From Ostrinia nubilalis (Eukaryota > Arthropoda > Insecta > Lepidoptera > Crambidae): 64,000 nucleotides of DNA. The notes below the pieces were generated by a model, which was not told the origin of the DNA, ran no database searches, and worked only from the letters and a program-made list of their open reading frames with translations. The stretch covers positions 3,849,001 through 3,913,000 of the forward strand of contig NC_087111.1 of assembly GCF_963855985.1 (NCBI RefSeq). Direction: 5' to 3'. A program made the position numbers and the translations under genes. Shown here piece by piece: positions 23,637 to 34,512 of the stretch. Position 1 is the first letter of the stretch. Each line of letters begins with the position of its first letter.

Positions 23637-23742
23637 GACTATTCCCACCTCTCGTTACTACCGCTGCAACTCCTGTGTAACCAGGATCTACAGCTTGACC
23701 GCCAATGAAAACCCAACCAGTGAAGGCCAAGTTTGTCCATCC
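23637..23742 (-). repeat. Dispersed coding-like repeat (QAVDPGYTGV family), copy 2
   Basis: Reversed copy holding GACTATTCCCACCTCTCG, CAACTCCTGTGTAACCAGGA and TCTACAGCTTGACCGCC. Confidence 0.7.
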
Positions 23743-24540
23743 AAAGTAACATACGTGACAAATTAAATTTCCGAAGTTAGAGGAATGAAGAAATTATGGT
23801 TGTAGTTGTATGTGGAGAGATTTAGAATATGATTACCGAAGGAAAGAATCATAATAATATGAATAAGTGCCTGGAAGTATGCATTCATTCATTCGTTAAG
23901 TGTTGTCGATGATACTGAATAAACATTTCTTCTTTATTTCTTTCATTCTACTGTAAGAACTAGACAGAAGATTAAGAAATCACTGTCAATCTCCAGAGAC
24001 ACAGGAAACGGTATTCTTGCATTTAAATATGTATTTACATATGTAGATGACTCGAGGAACTTCGTGCCAAGTAGGTACGAGTGTTGGCAATTTGGAGTCT
24101 TGCCCAAAACTACCTACGATTTGCATAAGGTCAACCAAGTCTGGGGCACAATTTCTCCTTGTTTGTAGGGTGCATGATGTCATGCCAGTTTGATTACGTC
24201 GAACATTTGGCAAGAAAATTAGGCATTATCAGAAGAAAACCCCAAAAAGTATCTGGTCACACTACTCTACTTCTCGATGGGCTCATAGTTACACAACTAT
24301 GTTAGCTCTAATTTGGGTAACACTATAATAAAGAACTTGAAATTAATGCTAGATTTGTAGAAGAGAAGATTGTTCAGTTTGTCAATACTGCGAGCAGATA
24401 CTATAAATAAGATACACATTGATCGAATATCAAACCTAGATTCAATTTCAAGCATAGATTAGGGTTTTTAATTGTTTGAATGACAATATTTAGACCAACC
24501 CATATAAGACTTCAGTTAGCTAAATTACTTGAATTAAGTA
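23743..24540. other. Unassigned stretch
   Basis: No supported feature. Confidence 0.45.
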
Positions 24541-24598
24541 ATCACTTACCATCAGGTGAGATACAGGCCAAGAGCTTCCTTGTTGTGGATAAAAAAAA
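24541..24598 (+). repeat. Dispersed repeat, ATCAGGTGAGATACAGGCC family
   Basis: CATCAGGTGAGATACAGGCC then AAGAGCTTCCTTGTTGTGGA and ATAAAAAAA. A reversed, worn copy lies at 60976-61020. Confidence 0.55.
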
Positions 24599-24877
24599 TT
24601 AAACAATCATTTCGCATACCACATTCTAGCACTTAAATTAACCTTTAAATCTAGGATAGTCTGTCTAGTCGTTTGTATCATCTTAACTCAAACCAGCTAC
24701 CAAACAAGCCACTAGACAGCCATTTCCATGCATTTGGGCCGCCGACCAACGTGACATACTATCACTGAATTAAAACACCCATTTATGTGTAATAGTTTTA
24801 GAAAACGTGTAATCTTCATTGCAATTCCTTAACGGTCGATAAATACAGCATTCGATGTTTTATTTGATTTGATTTAA

Positions 24878-25933
24878 CCCATTTGGACCGATAATTATTT
24901 TTGTAAATAAAAATTGATTTTTCAACAAAAACTTACAAAGGGAAGCCTAATAATCATGAAAAAAATATTTAAAAAAATAATCCATAAATAGGGGGCCGTG
25001 GGGAGCCCGTACCATATAGGGTACAGTAGGTCTATAAGCAAGCAAAACATAGTTGTTGTTCAAATAAGATTTTTATTTATTTTTGTATGATGTATAATAA
25101 AAATAAAATCATATAATCACTAGTATCACACATGGCATATCTTGTAAGACGTTTTCTGTGATACTAACCACATTTGGTTCTTTTTTCCTACATTCTCCGA
25201 AGTTAGTGAGGATAGCTGAAGAAGACCTGGCTTCTTCTGATTTGTTACGTTTAGTGCTATCCATAATCGCATTTAGCAACACGACCATGTAAATTTAGCA
25301 AATCCATCGAAGAAAACTCTGAGGATTATTATTTACATTGACACTATCTTTATCGCCTAAATATTCGTCAGTCTGATCATCATTAGCGGTCATCTGACAA
25401 GACAGCAGTAGAAAAATACCAAAATTGCTTTATGTTTGCTGAAATTATCAATTTTTTCATGATTTGTGGCAATAAGGTGAAGTATCAATTGCCTCAAACA
25501 AATAAAAATAATAAAAATTAAATTATATTTTTTCGCACGATTTGCTCATGTATAGACCTACTGTACCTTATACGGTACACTTATTTTAGACTGGAATAAA
25601 CCGTATAAAAATAATCTCAATAATATTTTTTTGTAGTCATGATATCTATTGTACTCTATTTTTTAAATAAAATTGATAAATAACATAATTTACCATGAAT
25701 AATAAGAAATTATACCTTCTTAAATAGATTGTAAATATATTTTTTGTTTTCTGTCGAGGAATTTCATAAATATTCAAAACCACTTGTTAAAACATATTTT
25801 TAAATATTTTTATGTAAAATAATCACTTTAAGCTTACTGTCACAATCATTTTTACAAATTAATAACAGTTTGGTACTTCGAAATATTTTCAAAAAGATAC
25901 CGTACCACATAGGGTACGGTAGGGCTAAATGGG
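24878..25933. mobile_element. piggyBac-like non-autonomous element 1 (TTAA-flanked, CCC...GGG ends)
   Basis: TTAA at 24874-24877 and 25934-25937 flank CCCATTTGGACC on the left and GGGCTAAATGGG on the right. TTAA duplication with CCC/GGG termini is the piggyBac hallmark. Inside are three copies of a near-palindrome GTACCNNATANGGTAC (25009, 25563, 25902), each beside AGTAGG/GGTAGG or its reverse. No transposase frame; 1056 bp. Confidence 0.75.
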
Positions 25934-26107
25934 TTAATTATGACTATGAATATAAAATACAAATTGATTGTAGTGAAAAGTAGGCTTTAGTTCTGCAAAA
26001 TTGCGGAGTCATTAACCTACTTTAGAGATAATTATAAAGCTCCATTATGACTTGTTACCTTATTAGAGCTATACAAAGTCAGATTTGGAAATAGTTGGCA
26101 AAATTAA

Positions 26108-27553
26108 CCCATATATGCCCAGAACTATTTAGGTCCCAGATTTTTATGTATCTTGGCATATTTACTCTATATAGGCCCATAATCATGAACCAAGATGAGT
26201 TTTTGAATTTCAGGATTTGGAACTATTTTTTTTTCTGTCGGTCGAAAACGACCGCCTGGGCGTATATGAGACTAGAATGTAGGTGTTCATAGTATAAAGT
26301 ATTTTCAAATAACAGTCGTGTTTATTATATCATTAGTTTACAAATTTGAACAGAATATAGCAAATAGTGTATAATAATCATATTTGGTTTATTTAGGAAC
26401 TTGAATAATAATATAGTTAGTAATTAGTATACAATTTAGGCCGCAAAACATTTGTCATGGAGATTTACACTACACTTGCTGCATTTCTTCACAGTTATGT
26501 ATTAGCATACTGCACAATTTTTACGAATCTGACCGGTGAGGATCAATCAAATGCTCAGCACCATATCGCCTTACATTTTGTGGTATATTAGATGGCACTG
26601 GGCGTGTTGAAGGTAGACTGAGTTCAAGGAGATCTATATTTTGGAAGCAAATTTCTAGCAACTCCAGAGTTATTATTGACGGTGACATCAATCAACCATG
26701 TCAAAAACATTAGAACCATTTTTTTCCTTCCCATCAATAACTTTGCCATAATAGCGAGATCCCTTGGAGCATCTGTAGACACTTTGAAGTTTCGAAGGTA
26801 AATTACTAGAAATTCGCTTCTTACAAATGGATCTCCTCGAACTCAGCCTGGACCTTCAACACGCCCAGTGCCCTCTAATATACCTCTAAAAGGCTGTATG
26901 GTGTTGAGCATTTGATCCTCACCAGTCAAAATCGTAGGAATTGTTCTTTATGCAAAAACAAACAAGTGTTTTGCAGAATTTCGTGAATAAATTGTACTAA
27001 CTGTGTAATTATTCAAGGTCCTAAATTAACCAAATAACATAATTTTACACTATTTGCTATAATTTGATGAAATTATAAACTAATTATATAATAAACACGA
27101 CTTTTATTTGAAATACTTTATACTATGAAAATCTACATTCTGGTCTCATATATGCCCACGCGGTCGTTTTCGACCAACAGAACTTTTGCAAAAAATAACA
27201 AAGCACATATTTATATTTTCATAACACTTCTTAGTTATTTACCTTGGAAATATATTCATTTCAATATTTCAATCGCAATAATCGTTTAAAACAGAATACA
27301 TAAAATAATATTTACATTTTTGTAAGACTGGGTGCACTAATTTCAATAACAAAAAAATCAGTGAAATTAAATTTCAAATTCTAAAAAAAGTGGCGGCGAA
27401 CGAACTTAGTAACTGTTATATTTGATTAGGTAGTTCTTTTAACATTATATTTATAGCGCTAAAACAGAAAACAAACGTACAGTTTTTTTGTAATTGTCAT
27501 CGCAAGAGAACATGTACCATTGGGTCGTTTTCGTGCCTCTGGGCATATATGGG
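26108..27553. mobile_element. piggyBac-like non-autonomous element 2, palindromic, 1446 bp
   Basis: TTAA at 26104-26107 and 27554-27557 flank CCCATATATGCCCAGA and TCTGGGCATATATGGG. Both arms carry TCGAAAACGACCGC, TAGTATAAAGTATTT, AATAAACACGACT and GCACTGGGCGTGTTGAAGGT, giving long imperfect inverted repeats around a centre near 26680-26800. One frame in the right arm reads GPSTRPVPSNIPLKGCMVLS, possibly a transposase scrap, which I cannot assign. Confidence 0.75.
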
Positions 27554-27557
27554 TTAA

Positions 27558-27949
27558 AGTGAATTTCGTGACGTCACAAGGCTGAGATGACATAAATAAG
27601 CAATGCAGTGTAAAGCTCGCGATATGAGTTCTTACTGACAAGAATTTAATGAAAAGAAATGATCAACTTTTTCATTAAAATTTTAATGATATTGCTGGAA
27701 ACGCGAAAGCAAGTAATGTCATCACGCAAAGTGATTAATTTCCGTATGAATATTAGTTTAACAAAGCAAATATACACAAATGGAAATCAGTATTCAAATA
27801 AGTTTTTGTTGAAGAATTCGTGGCGATTGATAATAAGCTGTCAAATTAATTGGTTGATGTCAATTAGACGACAGTCTGTTGACACATGACAAGTCATAAC
27901 GATCCGGAAAATTCCTGGATGTATGTTAATAAAGACATAAATTACTTAC
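27558..27949. other. Unassigned stretch (would be intron of the next feature if real)
   Basis: No downstream exon recognised on the minus strand. Confidence 0.4.
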
Positions 27950-27975
27950 ATGGTACGAGCCTCGAATAAATCCAT
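27950..27975 (-). CDS. Candidate first coding exon, minus strand
   Basis: Reading the minus strand, TTTTATCAGCATGGATTTAT gives an ATG at 27975 in a fair start context. Eight codons MDLFEART plus AT follow, then a strong splice-donor sequence GTAAGT (GT at 27949-27948). The preceding 370 bp look like a 5' UTR. No second exon is found, so the protein is unknown. A chance match remains possible. Confidence 0.3.
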
Positions 27976-28350
27976 GCTGATAAAACTCTCACCGAAAAAA
28001 TCCGTAAAGAGAAATCCGTTAAAAGTTTTAGCACCTTTTACTTTAGTTAGAGCACAACACCACAACACTAGGATTCAAATTCAAATTCGAATTTAGAACA
28101 CAAGAAGCACAGATTAGAAACACATTTTTACACACGGCCAGTGTCACTGTCAACTCCCGGCAAGGAGGTCGTATGCTGCTTTCGATGTCAAAAATTTCTA
28201 GTATTTTTTTTTTGCGCGACGAGTTTTCTCGCGGAGATAGCAATGGTGAATGCCACGGTCTGCGACGTTCGCTTGTCTCTTTCGTGCGCCGGCGCAGCGT
28301 GGTACCACTGGTCGCGACCTCGGATGTTTCTCCTACCACTTTTGAGTTGA
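27976..28350 (-). promoter_or_regulatory. GC-enriched patch, candidate promoter and 5' UTR
   Basis: 28140-28340 is a GC- and CpG-rich island in AT-rich DNA, open in frames on both strands without recognisable motifs. A minus-strand leader would run from here to the ATG at 27975. Upstream ATGs in the leader weaken this reading. Confidence 0.3.
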
Positions 28351-28382
28351 ATGAATTCAAAGAGGCTTTTGGCAAACTTTAG

Positions 28383-28738
28383 ACGGAATTATTAAATTCA
28401 TTAATTTATTTTTCAAGTTGAATTTTTATTTTTTGTGGCTATCTCAACAGTAAAATACAAATTCAATTAAAAAAGCAATCTCATGTGAAAGTATCATAAT
28501 TATTGCTAAGTTAACTTTAAACAACAAAATAGACGGAAAAAATAAATCGGGTCTCAACTCGATAAACAAGTTTAAAACCTTACAATCACATCGATCTCTG
28601 CAAACAATTTGCTATCGACTTTGTATCTCGCACCAGAAGTACCACAACAGGTCAAACAGGTGAACGCACTCGGCCGAGTGGTCCGTCAGTAGAGAAACTA
28701 CAATCTTATTGACGTATTAGTCTTGATATTCAATCGAT
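28383..28738. other. Unassigned stretch
   Basis: AT-rich; no feature recognised. Confidence 0.4.
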
Positions 28739-29552
28739 GATGATCATGACATTGAGGGCAAAGATTTCAACGTATACAATACACTAAATATGAAGAATGC
28801 AGTGTCATTGGTGATGACGATAATAATATGACGAACATATCGAATGACCTCAATATTGATGATGACAAAAGTGAGAGTGAAAAGGGCATGAATTAAGTTG
28901 TTATGTACGATTTGAAATTGGAAGGGAATTGAAAACAAAACACTATCGATATAAGAATGGACAACGGGAAAGTAAACGGCATAGTGCATATCGTAGACAT
29001 AAAAGTTAATGGTAACGTAGATAATACAAAAATAAAGTTCAGATAAATAGGGTATCTCAGACGTTACTAGATTCATTCATGAAAAATGTGGTAGCGAAAT
29101 AAGCGATTATTTTAATGGGGGTATAAGGTTAGTTTAACTTTCCCCTGGGAAAAACTTGACCTTCACTGGTTGGGTTTTTGTTGGCGGTCAAGCTGTAGAT
29201 CCTGGCTACACAGGAGTTGCAGCGGTGGGAATGAGAGATGAGAATAGTCTTGAATAGCGAAATACTCATAAATTAAAGTACCAAAACCAAGAAAATGAAA
29301 ATGTTTATAAGATAATGGGTAAAAGCTGTAGAAGTAACACAAGCAAACAATAACTGTTCTATTGATATAGACGAAAGTAAAAGTGAAGGAACCCACAGTT
29401 TGAAGAACGGTATTTTTTATTTCTTTGTACTTCATTTCACCTAAATGGGAAGTTCAAAATACGGTGGCAACGACCGATGCTAACAAAAAGGATAACAACC
29501 CTAAAAAGGCAAAAACAATGTAAACAATGATAAAGAAGAGGCAAATGTCTGA
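28739..29552 (+). pseudogene. Decayed acidic, Asn/Asp/Lys-rich reading frame
   Basis: Joining plus-strand frames gives hydrophilic stretches in order: DDDHDIEGKDFNVYN; YEECSVIGDDDNNMTNISND then LNIDDDKSESEKGMN; MDNGKVNGIVHIVDIKVNGN; SDVTRFIHEKCGSEISDYFN; after an inserted repeat (29132-29250), NNNCSIDIDESKSEGTHSLK; TTDANKKDNNPKKAKT; NNVNNDKEEANV. At least five frameshifts or stops separate them. The IDDDKSESEKG and IDIDESKSEG parts resemble each other, hinting at an internal repeat. Nothing is recognisable as a family. Purine-rich composition alone could produce some of this; the opposite strand is also open (110 and 90 codons). Confidence 0.35.
29132..29250 (+). repeat. Dispersed coding-like repeat (QAVDPGYTGV family), copy 3
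   Basis: The best-preserved copy: TGGGTTTTTGTTGGCGGTCA onward reads WVFVGGQAVDPGYTGVAAVG in one frame. The upstream part AACTTTCCCCTGGGA is shared with 40264-40384. It interrupts the decayed frame at 28739-29552. Confidence 0.75.
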
Positions 29553-30355
29553 AGATTTTTATCTCGAAAAAAGTTTGTATTTTAATTGGTGTTTTATTTC
29601 TTGGAAAATTGAGTTACGTAGGCACGGCTGTTTTACACGTGTTCGTTCATTAAGCGAAAATTATTTTTGGAAACCTTAAACTTTTCCAAGTAAAAAAAAT
29701 AATACTTTGAAAGGTTGGCATCCTGTCAATCACAAGCTAATAGAAATTATGGACGATTTGATAAAAGTTCCGCATCTTTTAACGTCTAACGTAATTACTT
29801 AAAAGATGATAAATAAAATGTTATAACCAGTTTGTTTGTTATAGATGAAGTTGTCAATTTGTTTAGATACTTCGGAAGTTCAAGCTTTGACATCGTTCAA
29901 TGACCTAAGATTCAATTATTTGAAATTCTTGTAACTGAAAACCTAGCACTTAGCAATGGGCGTCTTATTTTAAATTTAAGGATTTGTTTCCAAGGAGACA
30001 TCCCGTTTTTAGATCAAAATCCCGAACGCTTCGAGTTGTGGGCACTGTAGTGCCACTGACGGTTTACGGTAAAAAAAATGGCCCACGGACGTTCAAAAGG
30101 GTATGTGTTTTAATATTAAAGTTCACACGAATAATATTCCGTCCTGAAAAAAACCTACACGTTCGAATTTGTAATTTGTATTTCAAACATACAATGTGTG
30201 CTCACACAACAGTCCAGCTTTGCTGGATTATACATTACTGGATCCCTCAAAACTTGATTATCGTTGGTACACATTTATAGTATATTGTGCTGCTTTGTTA
30301 CAAGAAAGTATACAGTCTGATGAGCTATTGACTGAACATTATTTAGGTTTTTTTC
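29553..30355. other. Unassigned stretch
   Basis: A 98-codon frame at 29984-30280 has no recognisable feature. Confidence 0.45.
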
Positions 30356-30374
30356 TAAAAGTTTAATATCTCAT

Positions 30375-30504
30375 CATCATCATCTCAGCCATAGGACGTC
30401 CACTGCTGAACATAGGCTTCCCCCAATGCTTTCCATGTTACCCGGTTGGTAGCGGCCTGCGTCCAGCGCTTTCCTGCTACCTTTATGATGTCGTCGGACC
30501 ACCT
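30375..30504 (-). mobile_element. 5'-truncated RTE-B with 19 bp target-site duplication
   Basis: The identical 19-mer TAAAAGTTTAATATCTCAT lies at 30356-30374 and 30505-30523. Between them the minus strand reads AGGTGGTCCGACGACATCAT, CGCTGGACGCAGGCCGCTAC and ACATTCAGCAG-type end motifs, finishing in ATG repeats. Perfect duplication means a young insertion of about 130 bp. Confidence 0.9.
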
Positions 30505-30523
30505 TAAAAGTTTAATATCTCAT

Positions 30524-30824
30524 GGTTTTTTTATTTGGTTAGGTCTTTTATTTAGTTAGAGTTGCTGTTAGAATTATTAAGTTTCATCGTTCACAAGGCC
30601 TTAAAATTTTAAATATCATTCCAAAACTGCAAGTAATGTTTACTAAAAATTTCGTTCTCATTAATTCTCTGTACAACAGTAATTTAATAATACCCTAATA
30701 TTTACGATGATGATGATGCATTACAAGCTAGAAAGGCATTAGAAATTGAAAGTTTGATTTGAAGGCCAACACAACTGAAACAGTGATTAGTAGGGTAAGT
30801 TAGTCAATTTTTGACTGTGCTGGT
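30524..30824. other. Unassigned stretch
   Basis: No feature recognised. Confidence 0.4.
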
Positions 30825-30827
30825 TTA

Positions 30828-31002
30828 GAGTAGGCGCACACCGTTAATTTTTCGTCGGCCGATAGTTTAGTCGGGCAGTTGATCAGTATGGGCATGTATG
30901 GGAGTGCGCACACTACGCCGATTCGATTTGGCCGATTCTTCATACAATTTAAAATCGGGCACAACTATCGGCCGACGAAAAATCAACGGTGTGCGCCTAC
31001 TC
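30828..31002. mobile_element. Harbinger-like MITE, GAGTAGGCGCACACC family, copy B
   Basis: GAGTAGGCGCACACCGTT at the left pairs exactly with AACGGTGTGCGCCTACTC at the right. TTA is duplicated at 30825-30827 and 31003-31005, as for PIF/Harbinger elements. 175 bp; best copy of four in the window. Confidence 0.9.
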
Positions 31003-31005
31003 TTA

Positions 31006-31556
31006 AGGCTTGGTATTTCTGCTAAAGTAGGTATTTCGCGCTGTCAAAATCTGCGCGCGCAATACTTCGCCGAAGACAGCGCGCCAAAGAGCTCTCGCGG
31101 CTACACAGTATAGAAATACCAGTTGGTTAGGTTAGGTTGACTTCCTTCCGTTCAAGCGTCACACTCACAGCACTTTCTAATACAAATCATATCCAAGTGA
31201 TACAAATTAAAACAACTTTCAGAATTTTTGGGAATATATTTTAGAATCGAATAAATATAAAATATAACTGCCAAAGTAAACACGGTTCAAAGAGGCGTGG
31301 CGTCACCCGACCTTCCGGAATTTTCAAGATTACGTCACCCGACCTATCGTTAGGTCCTCGGGAGCTTGAGCGATTGGAAAAACATTTTATGATCAGTTAC
31401 TCTTAGTAGCGATTATTTAGATCTTGGATAATAAATTATAGTTGTTGCAATTCACGAAACTTTGCATGTGGTTAATTACATTAATCAGTACACGCATCAA
31501 TTTTGTTCAGTCTTTTGGTTTATTAATAAATAAAAATATCATACTAAAATTGCATA
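31006..31556. other. Unassigned stretch
   Basis: A GC-rich patch at 31045-31105 lies between GGTATTTCT and AGAAATACC, a possible small inverted element (31011-31120). Confidence 0.4.
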
Positions 31557-31605
31557 CATATTTTTTTTTATTGGTCTGGGTGTTTTCTTTCCATAATTTA
31601 TGTAT
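31557..31605 (+). repeat. 3' fragment of the SINE at 61397
   Basis: ATTGGTCTGGGTGTTTTCTT then CCATAATTTATGTATAA matches the tail of that SINE (ATTGGACTGGGTGTTTTCTA). Confidence 0.6.
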
Positions 31606-32224
31606 AACGTATGTACGGGGCTCTGTATTGAAAATCACTATGAGCATCACACGCGGTTACCTGCCGCAGGCACCCGCTCTGAGCACTCATGGGAGTTTAT
31701 GCAGAGGTCACTAGAGTTTGACTTTGAGCTTTGTTTATAGTCATTACGAAGCAGATTTTGATGGGAAACTGCACTGTCTTGAATTCGAAAGGGTAATTTG
31801 ACGGTGTTAGGGGAATTCTAGGAATACATGCAGAGCCTCCTCATTGAAATTGAGACATTTCAATTTGAGATTTCACTTGACATTGATTGCAATCTGACAT
31901 GGAGTTTTCAAACACTTGTAAAAATAAAAAGTAATTAAATCAAAAGCAGTAAGACTCCCAAAATAACTTTCTACCCCTTTTACACGTTTGTCATAAATTA
32001 TAATATTAAGGAATTGTTAAGCAAAATTTCAAGTAGATTGAACCAAATAATCACTGTCCCATACAAACTTTGCCCCCTTATTTCACCCCCTTCATTTCTT
32101 GACCCCATTTCGGAAAATCGGATGCCTACGTCATACAAAGAACACACCTTCCAACTTTCAGGTCTCTACGATATCCGTCAGTCATTTAGGACTAAGCATT
32201 TTTATTAGTTGTCCAATACTCTAT
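31606..32224. other. Unassigned stretch
   Basis: No feature recognised. Confidence 0.4.
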
Positions 32225-32330
32225 CGTTCCAGGTATGTCATTGACAGGAGGGCGCTACTATCTTAATGGGTTATTTATTAGTCCCAACTTTATACCACTT
32301 GACATTTCAGAATCGTTTGACTTTAGCTAC
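32225..32330. repeat. Dispersed repeat, TGACATTGACAGGAGGGCG family
   Basis: TGTCATTGACAGGAGGGCGC then ACCACTTGACATTTCAGAA links the pieces seen at 12640 and 14127, so the family is longer than either fragment. Confidence 0.6.
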
Positions 32331-32991
32331 CTAAGCGATTTGATATTCAGAGTCCCTTAATGAAATCAAGTTCTAAAATAACTTGAGGTGTTGTACCCAA
32401 TCAAGCTTTTCATTGCAGGACAGTTAAATAGTTTTATTATTAGTTTCTTCTTTAAGTCTTGATTTGTCAGAGTAGGTAAAGGCTCCATGAGAGCAAAATT
32501 TAGCTTTATAATAGTTTTTAATTTTTTTCTTGAAATATTTGACGCCTTGTAATCTCTCGTTAATATAGGTCCACACAAATAAATAATGTTTGACTTCGAC
32601 TTTAATAATTATGCTCTTACATAATTAGAATAATATAAGAATAAGAATTTTTCGGTTTTTATATAAGGTGTTATTTTTTTAACTGATCATATTTTACCAA
32701 CACATCCTATTACCCCCTATTGGGTTAGTAGTAGTTTCGCACGATTTTCCTTCGCACGAATATGCGAAACGTCCCCTTTCAATAATAATTTTTTTTTAGT
32801 AGGCGTTTCGCCCGGATGTATTAGAAGTATTAAAATCGCGTGCGAATCGACTCTTTTTTGAACTAGTAGTATGCGATTACTAGTTCTCAAAGGGGTCGAT
32901 TCGCACCCGTTCGATTGTGAAAACCAAACTAATATATTTACTGTAAGTAAATGCTAAATAGTAAATATTAGTTTGGATTGTGAATATCCTA
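32331..32991. other. Unassigned stretch
   Basis: TTCGCAC/GTGCGAA motifs recur at about 32738-32910 without forming a clear hairpin; no frame. Confidence 0.4.
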
Positions 32992-33369
32992 TCCTACTAT
33001 AATATTATAAAGGCGAAAGTTCGGATGTCTGGATGTCATGATGTCTGGATGTTTGTTACTCTTTCACGCAAAAATTACTGTACGGATTTTGTTGAAACTT
33101 TATAGTATTATTGTTTATAACCCAGATTAACATAATTATAGGCTAACTTATGACGATATGTGACAAATAAATTTCAATAAATAAATAAGACGTGTCTAAA
33201 AAGCGAACTCTACCTATTGTCATTGGTTAAAATCTACAGCGCTGGACAAACTACTGTATGACGTTCGTAAATATTCATTCGGGGGAAGCCGTGAAACGCC
33301 ATCTATCAACATGATATCTAACGGGGGTAAAACGAGGTCCACGCGAACGAAGTCGCGGGCGGCCGCTAG
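32992..33369 (+). mobile_element. Helitron-like element, 378 bp
   Basis: It starts TCCTACTATAATATTATAAA after an A (32991) and ends GCGGGCGGCCGCTAG followed by T (33370): Helitrons insert between A and T, start TC and end CTRR. No Rep/helicase frame, so it is non-autonomous. Confidence 0.8.
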
Positions 33370-34446
33370 TTTATAATAGGTAGCTTTCCCTCCGCAACCT
33401 TATTGGTATTCCATGTATGTGTCTTTTAACTGATTTCTGTTAAACATTTCATGTAAAATTTGTCCAGTTATAACTCCATTTACATCTGCATCTGTAAACA
33501 AGGGTTCATGTTCTCCAGCCCAGATGCCGAGTAAACAGAATCGTCTTTCAGTGACGTGCAGCTGCCCCTATATTTGACCCTCTGACCTAATTTTTTATTA
33601 TTTATTTGTATCAGTGTGCTCTTCTAATAAGTGTAAGACGATTGTATGTAGGTACTATTAATATGTAATTTTAACTCATTGGTTTTGTCTTATATTTAAG
33701 GAATTTACTATGTATCATGAGTAGAGTCTTCGTTTAAAAGGATGCGAACGATTTAAATTTCAATAGCTAGACAAAATTGATAATTCTTAATTATCAAATA
33801 TTTTAGCTTTCTCCAGTAACACTGATATTATTATACTGTGACTCATCAAAGTCATCATTGTCAAAAATATTGACAAATCGCGAACTGTCACGTCCAAAAA
33901 ACTGACACGCGTCCGTCCTCCGTAAGCGCCACCGCGCGACTGATTGAGATTGTCCAAGCCGTCATGGACGATTTTTTCCACATTTTTTAACATAGTAACT
34001 AAATAAGACGCAATATAAAAATTCCATCCGTTAAAAGCCCTCAAGTTATTTCTGAACTTTAGTTTAGTAAAAGATTTAGAATCTCAAATCGCTTATTTTA
34101 AAAATAAAACCATAATTAGAAAACGAATAGAGGTAACTTTGGGAATTTATTCTATCGAGTCAACTTCATCAAATCGTGTTTCCATCCGTTAATAGCCCTA
34201 GAAAATATCCTCAACTATGCCCAATAAAAATCTTAGCCTTTAATTTTACTGTTTAGTACCTCAAAAATGAAAAATGAAAACCTCATTTTCGCCATTTTCT
34301 CTGCTACCCGGCCTTAATAGTGATTCGGGATAGCGTGTATTTGGGCTAGATTTAGCTATTTGTGATAGAATACCTATTTTTTTAGCTTATTCCCCTTACG
34401 TTTATTTTCCAGGAATTTTCGTATTATGGGGTTGCTTGTATTTTTC
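33370..34446. other. Unassigned stretch
   Basis: CCATCCGTTAAAAGCCCT (about 34025) and CCATCCGTTAATAGCCCT (about 34183) form a short direct repeat. An 85-codon minus frame at 33787-34044 has no known motif. Confidence 0.4.
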
Positions 34447-34512
34447 TTTCTTTCTTTTTATTGTTTCGTAGCCAAATGGAAAAAAACGGAACCCTTATAG
34501 ATTCGTCTATAA
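34447..34512. repeat. Fragment of the GGTTCCGTAC element
   Basis: TTTCGTAGCCAAATGGAAAA then AAACGGAACCCTTATAGATT matches the left end of the element at 1790. Confidence 0.6.

Noticed and set aside
28043..28375. 110-codon minus-strand frame as a protein
   Set aside because: Overlapping frames on both strands are open because of GC-rich composition; no motif seen. Retained only as a promoter-like patch.
28744..29076. 110-codon minus-strand hydrophobic frame as a membrane protein
   Set aside because: It is antisense to the purine-rich acidic frames; the hydrophobicity follows from complementing Asp/Asn/Lys codons.
31125..31140. TTAGGTTAGG as insect telomere repeat
   Set aside because: Only two units, in ordinary sequence; TTAGG-like words also occur singly elsewhere.
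33787..34044. 85-codon minus-strand frame
   Set aside because: Composition looks protein-like in the middle, but there is no family signature, start context or neighbouring exon.
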